A stretch of 64,000 nt of DNA from Amblyornis subalaris (lineage: Eukaryota; Chordata; Aves; Passeriformes; Ptilonorhynchidae). The first letter of the stretch is position 1. Every line of letters starts with the position of its first letter. Below, piece by piece: positions 9,830-21,800 of the stretch. Made by a program: the position numbers and the translations under genes. The stretch lies in assembly GCA_018881555.1 (NCBI GenBank), contig JACAXG010000201.1:450511-514510 (forward strand). Reading direction: 5' to 3'. The notes below the pieces were generated by a model. That model saw nothing but the letters and a program-made list of their open reading frames with translations. It was not told where the DNA came from and ran no database searches.

Positions 9830-12800
9830 CTGGAAGAGAAACAGGGGGAGACAGATGAGCTTTGGTCCTCTGGAAATGAAAAGTGCTGAGCATGGGTTCT
9901 CTGAACAGACACTCAGGGAATNCCAGACTGGTTTGGGCGGGAAGGGACCTTCAAACCCACCCAGTGCCACCCCTGCCATGGGCAGGGGCACCTTCCACAG
10001 CCCAGGCTGCTCCAGGCCCNGTCCAGCCTNNNCCTCAAAGGGTAATAAAACAGCACAAAATGGCATTTACACCTTTCAGGACAACTCAAGCAGCCCAGCA
10101 GTTGCTCAGTGAGAACACCAGGATACCCCTGTGCTGGATGCAGTGGGAATGGTCAGGAACAGGTCAGAGATTATCCTTAAATTGACACAGACTCCTCCCT
10201 TAATAACCAGGACCCTGTCATCCCTCCACTCCTGAGCACAAGCCTCTGGGAGTGCTGTGCTCCCCAGCTTGGGATGTCTTAGGAAAGGACACAGGAAAGC
10301 CAGAGGAGTTCCAGGAAGAGCAACAAGCAGAGTGAGAGTGGAAGGTACAGAAAGTGCCTTCTCCAATAAACAATGGAATAAATCAGGACTCCCTGACAGT
10401 GGGAGGGATGAGCCACGACTGAAGGAGAGGAGAGGAAAGTCCGGACAATCCTAAACCTTAAACAGATGAAAACTCACCTACAAACTCTTCCAAAAATGAG
10501 AGCTGAAAATAACTGGTGATAGATTCAAAAGAAACAAAACAAAGCAAAAGCAGAGAACACTTGGTCTGTGACCCCAAGGCAGCAGGTTGGACCTAGAAGG
10601 TCTTTAAGGTCCCCTCCACCCCAAAGCAGGGTGTGATTCCAGAACATTCCAGCCCACACCTCCCCTCGGTGCCAGCTCCCAAACCCTCCCAGAGCAGTCT
10701 TCCAGCTCCAAATGCTTTCCNTTTGGGGCAGTGACACCTTGTGGTCCCTGCCTGGCTGAGGCTGCAAAGGACACGTCCCATCCTCACACAAAGTAATGGC
10801 TCCTCAGGTTGTTTTGCTTTTTTAGGGGATACAGGGAAGTTCATCACTTAACTGCTCTTCCCTTTAAGGAGCTTTCCCCAAATTTACTGAAATTACAAAC
10901 TCAATCTAATGGAAAAGCCTCAGTAATGGAACGAATTTGTATCTGNTAAACTCAGAAAATTCATTTCCGCTTCACTGGGGTTGGAAGAGCCCTGATTTCT
11001 GCTGCCATCGGATCAGGAGTCTGTTCCCACTGTGGAGTGTTCACAATTTCAGGGCACAGCTCATCCCCTGCTCTGACTGGGATGATTTTATGCTCTNTTT
11101 GAAATTAAAAGTACAAAAGCAAAGGGATGCTGGGACAGAACATCAGCCCAGATCCACGTGCACCCTGTGATAAAAATAACTCTGCTATCTTAATAAAGAT
11201 AAGTATTTCACAATTTCACAAAGTAACAATGTCTGTGCATTCCAGCCCAGGAGTTTTTACGCTTCCAGTTCTAGGTGAGCCCATGCACAAGATCTTTTTT
11301 GTATCATTTAATCAGGACTTGCTTCCTTGCCTTTTTTCCACACACCATGGAAGGATTTCAGGTGAGGAAGGGGGAATTGGTGTTCCAAAGCTTGGCTGCT
11401 CTGCCCTGATTAAATTCCAACACAGCCTAAGCTTCCCTGCAATCCAACAGCACAGAATTCCCACTTTGCAATATTCCTGTGTGTCTGCGGCTCCATGAGN
11501 GACTCTGAGGTGTTCCAGGGGGAGCAGAGCACTCACAGTTTTGTAGAGCTGAGCCCTGAGGCGGTAGGAGCCGTATTCCAGCCTCCTCTGCTCCTGCTCC
11601 CGCTTCTGCCTCACCTCGGGGAGCTGCTCGTAGATCCTGACGTGCAAAGGGAAGTCAGAAATTGTCATTTGGAGCTCGCTGATATTAAAAAAAATCCTCT
11701 CTTCTATCCCCACATTCTTTAAAGGCTGCTGGCCAAGCACGCCCTGAAAAATGTACTTGGGGGTTACTGGTGTCCCACAGGGAAAAGGTGGAATACAGAG
11801 CAGTGGGGAGCCTGGGAATTCCCACATCCCAGAATGCCTCTGATGAGCAGCACCTCCCCACAGCAGCATTTGGGACACTGCAGGGATGTGGTCACCCAGC
11901 TGGGAACGGTGGAGCTCAGTGTCCCCAGCCCAGAACGACCCCACAGCTTCCCTGGAGAGGCTGTGCTGATCCCCAGGGATGTGTCCAGCCAGCCATGGAA
12001 AGGGTTTAGCACAGGAATAACCTGACTGAAGCTTTTTAGGCATTTGCAAAATTCAGTGCTTTCAGCAGTGCTGCCTGCTGTGTCTTCTCCAGTGCCGATG
12101 CTTCCACAAATTCTCCTTTAATCACAGAATGGTTTGGGTTGGAAGGGACCTTAAAGATCACCTAATCCCAACCCCCTGCCATGGGCAGGGACACCTTCAC
12201 CAGAAACCCTAAAAATACTTCTAAATAATCAAAATTATTAAAATAGAGCATATCAAGGGGTTTATTTTATATATTCTGTATTAAAGTTGGTATTTTGTGA
12301 AATCACAGAGTAACTGAGGTTGGCAGAAACCTCTGGAGCTCACCTGTTCCAAGCTCCTGCTCAAAGCAGGGTTAGTTCCAAGGCTGGATCAGGTAGGTCA
12401 GGCCTTTTCCCATCAGCTTGTAACTATTTCCAAGGATTCAGGCTCTGCCACCTCTGTGGGGTCCTGGCCCAGCATTTCACATCCCCTTCATAGCAAAACT
12501 CAGCTGCAATAAACTCCCATTTTCCATTATCCCATCCCACGCTCCCTCTGCAGCACAGGTATTCCAAAGGGTTCATCCACTGTGAGTGTGCTGGGCATTT
12601 TAGAGATGAATTATTTGAGTCAAAAATCAGACAAAAGCTACCCTAAGGTGGTTTTTCCAAGGGTATCATTTCTGTTTCCCCTTGGGGTGATCATTTCTCA
12701 TAAAGCCTCTTCCTTTTGGGGAAATGATGCCTCATTCCTGCACCAATTACCCACTTTGTTAATTTGTAAACCCACACAGACGCTCCAGTGTCCCACACCT

Positions 12801-15800
12801 CACATTCCCTCTCCATGTGGGATCCAGTTTGCTGTGGATGGCAGACACCGCAGCAGAATGCTCTGGTTTAATTACAGAAATCACTTTCCCAAAATGATTT
12901 TGTTTCTTGCAATTTCTAAGTAGGAGCTTTCTCTCTCTGATAAGGCACCTGCATTTTTCACTGAAAAAGCTGAGTTCTTCTCACACCCAATTCTCTGACT
13001 GCAGACAGGACTCAAGGCTCTTTCCTACCCAGGGCACTGATCCACCTGAAATAAAACTTCCTTAGCTTTACCTTTTAGACCTTTGAATCATTTCACTCTT
13101 GGGAATCGCTCTTCTCTTTTCCTTCATCAGGAAACCTAAATGGGAAATTTTGAGATAAGGGAACCGTGAACAAGTTTGTTACTGCGACAGTGAGTCCTTT
13201 ACAAGTTTTATAGAAGTCTTTATAAAAACTCTTTGTAAGAGTCTTAGAGACAACAAGGTTAAATAATGGTAACGCTTTATNAGAAATAAATATATTAACA
13301 TTAATAAATATATTAATTAATAAATACCNCCTTAAGTATAACACGGAATTCACGAAACCAGTGAGTTAAAAGCAGAGCCCCGCAGGTACCTCGTTCGGGC
13401 AGGAGGTGGTTGGCACTCCTGCAGTCCCTCCTGCTCCCCGGGGGCTGCGGCCGCGGCTCCTGCCGGCCCTGCGGGAGGCTCCGGAGCCTCCTCTCCTCGC
13501 GGAGCCGCCGCAGCCGCCGCAGGCGCTGCCCCGAGCGGGAGATGAAATCAGGGCGGTGCAGGGCCAGCGCCTCCTGCGGGGACAAACAAACCCTGGGCAC
13601 CCAGAACACCCACGCGGACACCGAGCACGGGGAAAACCCCGTCAGAACCCTGGGCTAACACATCAAATGGCGTGTCCTTAACGCCGGGTGGGTCCCCAGA
13701 GACCTGGCTTAACAACTTGTCCACAACCAGAAATAAACTGCACAGAATAAAGCTTAAATAACGATAAATAATAATAAAAGCTCATTGTAATCACATGCTA
13801 GGTACATCTCAGCACTATTTCTGCATGGAAACAAGTATGACTTGATGTTCCATCAGCTGCACTCCCTCTGGCTCCTGAAGCCAAGTGATTTAACCCCTAA
13901 AATACGACACCAAGTCAATATTGGGGAAATATATTGAGGAAGGATATTGGGGAAAGCTGGACTGCCATAAGCAAAAGGACTGATCAATTTGTTGGGTTTC
14001 CAATTATTATAAAGGCTACACAACCACAGAATATCCTGAGTGGGAAGGGACCCACAGGGATCATCCAGTCCAAGCCCTATCCCTGCACAGACACCCCAAC
14101 AATCCCAGCCTGTGCATCCCTGGGAGCNTTGTCCAAACACTCCTGCAGCTCTGGCAGCCTTGGGGCNNTGCCCATTCCCTGNGGAGCCTGTTCAGTGCCC
14201 ACCACCCTCTGGGGCAAGAACCTTTCCCTGANAGCCAACCTAAACCTCCCTGGCACAGCTCCAGCCATTCCCTGGGTCCTGTCCCTGGTCACAGGGAACA
14301 GAGACAGAGCTGCTCCTTGGGAGGAGCTGCAAATTCCAGTGAGGTCAATAATAAAAGAGAGGAACAAAAACTGCTTCCCCAAGATTCAGCACAACCCATC
14401 CCTGGAAGTGTCCAAGGACAGGCTGGATGGGGCTTGGAGCAGCCTGGGATAGTGGAAGGTGTCCCTGTCCATGGCAGGGGTGGAACAGGATGAGCTTTAA
14501 GGTCCCTCCCAACCCAAAGCACTCCATGATTCCCATCCTGTGGAGATCCCAGCAGTGCCTCAGTGCAGGATGGCCTCACCTGCAGGGTGAGCTTCACAAA
14601 GGGCTGCACAGGCCCCGTCCCAGNCCCTCTGTCTGCAGCTGCTCCCTGACCCACGTTGTGCTGCTGCTCTTCCCAGTTTTTCTCTCGGAGAGGCTCTCTC
14701 CAAGGCTTTGTGCTGCTCCATGGTTCAAACCAGGATGGCCCAGGGCCAGGAANGGCACTGGATTGGTTTTCTTTCCTCGATTCAGATTTCAAGTCCTCTG
14801 CTTGGACAAGCCATGGAGTCCCTGCTAAAAGAGCACAGAAGAGAGTGGAGATGTGCAGATAATTCANGTGCCTGTTGTCCATGCCCATCCATGGCCCTTT
14901 ACTCCTGGAGGAATCCCAGGATGCTGGGGGAGAACAAAGAGCTGTGAGGGGACACAGCCAGGAGAGCTGATCCCAGCTGACCCAAGCGATATCCCAGACC
15001 ACAGAACACCATGGTGAGCAGAGAGAGCTGAGGGAAGAAGGAAGGGGAACACTTGGAGTGATGGTGCTTTGTCTTCCCAATTCATCATCAGGCACAATGG
15101 AGCTTTCCTGGGGATGGGAAAGTGGGCAGAGGCTGAAAGGTCCCTCCAGNGCCTAAAGGGGGATTACAAGAGAGGTNGAGAGGGACTTGGGACAAGGGCA
15201 TGGAGTGATGGGACAAGGGGGAATGGTCTGAGGCTGAAGGAGAGCAGGGTTACACTGAATATTGGGAAGGNATTGTTCCCTGNGAGGGTGGGGAGGCCCT
15301 GGCACAGGTTGCCCAGAGAAGCTGTGGCTGCCCCTGGATCCCTGGAAGTGTCCAAGGCCAGGCTGGANGGGGCTTGGAGCANCCTGGGATAGTGGAAGGT
15401 GTCCCTGCACANGGCAGGGGGTGGAATNGGATGAGCTTNAANGTTCCTCCCAACCCAAACCCTTCCATGATTCTGAAAGTGGGGAATGAATTCCTTGTTT
15501 TACTTTGCTTGTGTGGCTTTTCCTTTCCCTNCTAAACTGCCTTTATCTCAATCCAGTGCCTTCCTCACTCTTACCCTTCCAGTTCTGTCCCACACCCCTG
15601 GGGAAGGGAAGGAGCCAGTGGGGCTCAGGTGCCAGCAGGGGTNAAACCACAGCAATGCCCAAGTTTCCAGCTAAATCCAATCAGACTNAGCTGCAACAAT
15701 CCCTCAGTGCAGCCAAACTACAGCAGGACTCGGTAGGGAACACCTCGGGCAGGTTCAAAAGAATTCCTTCCTTCCCCAAGTGTCCTAACACCAGCAAGTC

Positions 15801-18800
15801 CTTATCAAACACCACTTTTGAAAAAGCCCAGAATTGTTCAGTTTGCAGGTTTCTGTCCATGGAAAGAAGTTATTTATCAGCAATCACACACTTTGAAGGA
15901 GCCTCTCTGCTGGCCTAAGCCCTGTGGCTTTTTAGACACATTTTAGAAGACCAAATGCTTGACATCTCCCAAATGTTAAATGTGTATCCAGGAATTGGAT
16001 TACTCACAGTTTACACACACAACGGGATGTGAATACATCAGCTGAGATTCTGAGCAAATATTCTACATTTTCTAAATTAAACCCTTAGGAGAGGCAATGA
16101 TTAGTCCCTACAACAACAGTGATGAGTAAGGAAAATATTTTTAAACATTTAATTGTGACGTGGTGAAGAGTGGCAGGAATTTAAGAGACACAAAAAAGAA
16201 ATAAAAACGTCAGGAGGCTCCACCAGCAGCCTAAAAATGCAACTCTCAAAAACAGAGTTGAGTTGAGTTCTTCACAAATTTCACTCACGTACTCTGGAAA
16301 AGTCTTTTGTGAAGCCTCAGGGCAGGAAAAATATTAAGGACAACTCACAGTGACCAGCACTCAGAGGTTAACAGAATGTTTTATATCTCAAAAATTAATA
16401 TTAAGTAACTGCACGATTCCCATCTCTTCCATCCTTCCTTGCCTTATTTATTCCTTCCTAATTACTGTATTTCCTGCCTGGAACAGCCTGACTGGAAATG
16501 CCATTCGAATACAGCACTGAGTGGTTTTGGTTACGATTTATTATTAAATCACACTCAGAACTGACTGTGGCAGTGCNAGGCCCGTGTGTCCCCCACCCTC
16601 CTGAAGTTCCCCTGGTGCTGACCTTGCTGGAAATGCAGCCTGTTCCTCCTCGTCCTCTTGTCCATGGAAACCCTGCCAGGCTGTCCCCTGTGCTCGCCCC
16701 AGTGTCCTGGCCCGGCTGCCCCTCCGGCCTTCCCCTGGAGCTGCCAGGCCTCCCGGGGCCCCTGGAGCTGCTGGCTGGACCTGGGAGTGGGGAAGGTCAC
16801 GCCAACATCCCGGGTGTTCTTCCTGGTCGCACTGCTCACGATCTCCAAGTCTCCTGGNACGGAAAAGGAAGCAGGAACATCTCATTCCATGTGTGACAGC
16901 GCAGGGAGCGACCCTCATTTTAACTCAAAGCTGAAGAATCACTTTCTTCCCCCACCTTCGAAATTCTAAATCCTTTATATTCCCACTTCTCCAAACCAGC
17001 AGAGTTTCCAGTGACTCAGGATTGTTACCGTGTGATAATCTGAGTAAAATTCAAGTGGTGAAAGCCAAAGACCCCAAGCAAAATATTTATTTATATGGGG
17101 GGTGGGAATTAAACTTGAATTAACTCTGCCCTATGAAAATTCTTTCCTGACTCAATCCACTTGCACATGAAACAACCCAAGCAGTAATAAATAAATAATT
17201 GCTGTATCTGATGAATAAACCAAGGCCATTACTCAATGTGATGATGGGGAGTTGGCGTGGAAATGAAAGCAATGAAGAAACTGCTAATTGCCACCAGAAA
17301 AAACCCAACTGCAGAACTGCACCAGGCCAGGAGCAGCTCGTGTTTGAAATAGAACTGAACACCCAAAATACTCCCAGGAAGAACACGGAACACTGCAGTT
17401 GCCTTCTGAAATAGCATATGCCTGCAAAATACATTCTGGGAGCAACAGATGTCCTGAGGAAAAAAACAATAGACAAAAAAAGACAGTTCACCTTTGCTAT
17501 TGCCATGGATCAGAAGCTGGGGTTAATACATTCCTAAGTGAGAAAATTGGTTATTGCAGCAGCCCAAGAATGGCAGTGAAACAGCTCATCTTCATCTGAA
17601 CACATCATCTCCTCTCAAAGCACCTGGAGTGAATCTGCAGAGTGCTGCCTGCACAGATCCGTCACCAGAGACACCCAGGCTCTGGAGAAGGGGTTCCAAA
17701 GACAGGAAAGGCAGAGGGAAGCACANCGAGGTCTGGAATTCAGGGCTCACCTGCTTGGATACTTTTGTTGAGCATCCGAGTCCGCCGCTTGCTGCTGAGA
17801 GCAGAGCTCGGCCCCCAGGAACTGCTGCTTGCACCGGTGGAATCCGNGGAGAAGGGGGTGGAGTGCTGGAAATACAGGCAAGAGAACAGAAATTCCTGAA
17901 ATTCCAACCAAACGAACAGTACACAGGTTTTAAACAGCAAAAAAGTCATTGCTTTTTCCTTGCTGTACCTTGATTGTATTGTTATTTAATGTTGATCCCA
18001 GGCTGATGTGTCTCATTGCTGTGCCATACAAAAACCAGCCCTGGCTCTATCCCTGTGCACCAGGGCACTTCCAGCAGCCCAGTTTTGTAGGAAAACCGTA
18101 TTATTTCTGTAGGGAAGAGCTTGCTGGGATCAGATTCTAGACAGCACTGNGCATCCTCCAAATCACTTGGGGCTGTTCAGCTGAAGGGACACCTCAGAGC
18201 CCTTGCCAGTGCCTAAAGGGGCTCCAGGAGAGCTGNAGAGGGACTTGGGACAAGGGACNGAGGGACAGGACACAGGGAANGGCTTCCCACTGCCAGAGGG
18301 CAGGGTTAGGTGGGATATNGGGAAGGAATTCCTGGCTGGNAGGGTGGGGAGGCCCTGGCACAGGTTGCCCAGAGAAGCTGTGGCTGCCCCTGGNTCCNTG
18401 GNAGTGTCCAAGGACAGGNTGGANGGGGCTTGGAGCANCCTGGGATAGTGGAAGGTGTCCTTGCCCATGGCAGGGGGATGGAATGGGATGAGCTTTAAGG
18501 TCCTTTCCACCCAAATCATTCTGTGACTCCATGGCTCCTTTGTCCAAAGTCCATGGGACAATGTGGCCTCTCCAGCACAAAACTCCCTTGGCCAAATCAT
18601 TTGTGGTCCTTTCANGTCAGGCTGCAGAGCATGAAATGTTCCTGCTTTGGAAAGAGGGAGAACAAACACCCAGACTGAATCCCATATCCATACCCTCTCC
18701 AACGAAAGGCCTTTAAGGCTGCCAGGTTTGCCAGAGGGGCAAACTTGGAAGATTTAAAATGTTGCTTTGGAAATTCCCAAGGAACTCCCGTTCTGGTCCC

Positions 18801-21800
18801 CTGGCACAAACAAGCAAAATCCTTTCAAAGCATGGGAGATTCCCTCACCCTGTGATCCTCATCACACTGAGTTCTCCAGGTCAGAAAAACTAAACTCAAT
18901 AAATCCATGAAACAGGAGACACATGGAACGAGCATGGCTGAGGACAAGACGAGTTTCACACCTTCACTTGCATAAAGCCAGGTGAAAGCTGCAGGCATGG
19001 ACACAGCCCCACTTGGAGATCACACATTAATGCCAATTAATAAAGCCATTAAAAGCAGGAATTTTGTCCCCAAGCCTGTGACTCTGTGAAACTCAGCGAG
19101 GGCTGGAGCTTTATTAACAGAATGACCTGGCAGCACCTCCCAGGGTTCAAATCCGACAGCGAGGCCCTGACAATTCCTGCAGCCCCTCTGAACTCCAGCA
19201 GTAATTATGGAACTGGGTTTCCCCCCTTGATCACAGCAATAGTAACCTGTGAGCAAATCCACACCTGTGAGTAACCCCCAACAGCAGCCACGATGGAAAT
19301 GCAGAGGCCCCTTTATTCCCTTCTACTGGAGTTCTATCACCCCTAAACAGAATTTCAGTTCAATACTAAAAGGAGCCCATTTTGACTCTCATAAACCCTT
19401 TTTTTTTTAAATTTCCTATACCTATCCCAGCCCCACGAGAAGCACTGGACAGACACATAGATAAGGATTTTCTTTCAGATAATATGTGAATACTTGAATT
19501 GTGAATGTGTGAATTCAAATTTGTGCTCAGCAAAAATGTATAAAATCAGGAGGAACAACCCCAAAATATCCCCTTTCCAGGCACGTGCAGCTCAGCTCAC
19601 AGCAACAAACACAAGCAGCCATTCAGTCCTGAGTCCTGACATGAATATTCCTGCCTGGATTCAAATATTCCATGCTCTCCAAGCCCTGGAGCAGCTGAAC
19701 AGCACAACCTTTAGCTCTGTACCTGCTACCAGATGGCAGCTCCGAGAGGGATTGAGAGAGAGCAGAAACTGGGAGGGAGAGAAACCTTCTGGGCTGGGTT
19801 TGGGAGCTATAAATAAAAAAGCTGTAACCAAGTTTGCTGGAAGCAGAGCTGACAATAGGCTGTCAGAAAACTGAGCTCCAAAATGCAGCACTTCCCAGAA
19901 AGATTGGTGCAGGAATCTCTCTGGGAGCAAGGCTCCTGCTAGGAATGAGGATCTGCCTCAGAGCCACAGACATTGGCACTAAAAACACAAATAAATCTTG
20001 ACTTGTCTTCGGCTGAGCAGCCCAGAAATGACCAAAATTGGAATGTTAAATTAAATTTGCTATTTTGCCGTCTATTTTCTCTCACTCCTTATTTGAGGTG
20101 GGTCATGTGTGCCTTATTTCATCAGCACATAAAAAATGTGAGTTTCTAAAGCCATGGGGGTTCAGTGCTTTCAATGGGTCCAATGAGCCTTTATTCCCCT
20201 CAGCATTAGTTCCATTTGTCATCCCACAGGTGATTTGAACAGGTAAAAAATCAGATTTGGGTTTAAGGTTCAACAGACCCTGAAAAATTAATCTTGTGAA
20301 TGGAATACGGAATAAAATCATCTCCTAAATTCTACAACCATGCAAGAAATGTTGGATCCTAATGTCACTGTTCTGATCAGCAGTCTAATGTTGCAAAGTT
20401 CAGGGCAGTTTTATTTTACCTTTAAATAAATGTTATAAATAAAAATATTAATTAAAATATTTTTAAACATCTTGGAAAAGATTGTTTCTCCCCCAGATTT
20501 ATTTATTTATTTTCATTCTGCTTCATTATTTCATAATTCACTGGCGTATTTGACATAGAGACTTTGAGTTGTTTCTATAAAATAAAATAACTGATTTCAA
20601 TTAAATCTATTAATAATGACGCCAATTCCACTTTCTTTTGGCAAAGCAAAATAAATGAAAGAAATAATTCAATATTCCTCACTTGTTCCTGTACTTTTCA
20701 GCATTCCTGTGCATTACAGAACCCCAAAACTCTGTCATTCCCTACTAAAATCACCAAATCCAGGCTAAGTTCCTCCTTAAGGACCCTTCCATTTCTCCTC
20801 CAAAGGGCAACAGCCAAATTCAGCTGAGGGAATTCTTTCCTCCACTTTCACACAGCTTCACTGCAGAGTTCTCACCTGGAATTCTCAGCTCTTTAAATAA
20901 CCCTAAACTGTTAAATACAGGAACTGGAGAAGGTTGCAGCCAGCCAGACAAAATAATCCCACCATTCACCAGACAAACAGTGGGAAAATTCCAAGAATAA
21001 TCGTATTTATCCTTGCCCAGGGATATTCAGGCAGGAATTTGCATCAGATCTACAACCTCAACTCACCCTCCCCACGTTGGGCACTGCTAAAGCCCAGAGC
21101 CTGCAGGTAACCAGGAAGCAGGAACAGCAGGATTTGCTTCTCAAGGGAAATAAAGGAAGAGAAAAGAGACGAGGAAAGCAAAGGGAAAGAAAGCCCAACT
21201 GGTGTTTTATCACCTTTAGATCCTGTCCTGGCTCCTGGAAAGGCACAGCCGTTTGTCTGGGCTGCTCAGAGGGAAGGCAGAAGCCTCCCTCCCGTATAAA
21301 CAACATTCCCGGGGAAGCTTTGAATGATTCCCAAATAACAGAGACTGTCCAGCACTCGGAAAGTTCCTGCAGGGATTATCTAAAGCTGTCGTTTGGGACA
21401 ACTGAGCACATACCTGGACCTCCTGCCTTCTCCTGAGTCTCTCAGCAGCCCCTGCTCCGCCGCTCCGCTCATCCCCATGCCCATGCCCATGCCCATCCCA
21501 GCTTTCCGCGCGGCTCCGCTGGTGGCCGATGGCACGGTAGAGCTGGGCCAGGCTGGGGGCCAGGCTGGGGGCCAGGCTGGGGGCCAGGCCGGGGGGGGCC
21601 GGGCCGAGCCTGACCCTGCGTGGGCCGAAGGCGCGGAGCAGCCTGGCCGTGTCGATGGTGGACAGGGAGCCGCTGCCCTCGCTGCCAGGGGCCGCGCCCA
21701 GCTGCGTGCCTGTGTCCCAGCCCGAGCTGCTGGAGGTGCTGCTGGGGCTGGGGTCTCCGCTCAGCCTCGCCTCCGAGGAAGTGTCACTCGGAGTCTCCGG

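Larger units (their letters stand above)
9830..11536 (-). other. ALMS1: ALMS1 intron 19
   Basis: Contains a CR1 end beside the last acceptor (9918-10032) and a short antisense CR1 end (10580-10645). No other feature. Confidence 0.6.
11637..13071 (-). other. ALMS1: ALMS1 intron 18
   Basis: Contains two CR1 fragments of different subfamilies in the same orientation (12119-12204 and 12296-12490). No other feature. Confidence 0.6.

Noticed and set aside
11637..11743. Longer version of ALMS1 exon 19 starting at 11743
   Set aside because: The frame is open, but similarity to ALMS1 begins exactly at the acceptor at 11636, whose phase matches exon 18; the earlier acceptor would not.
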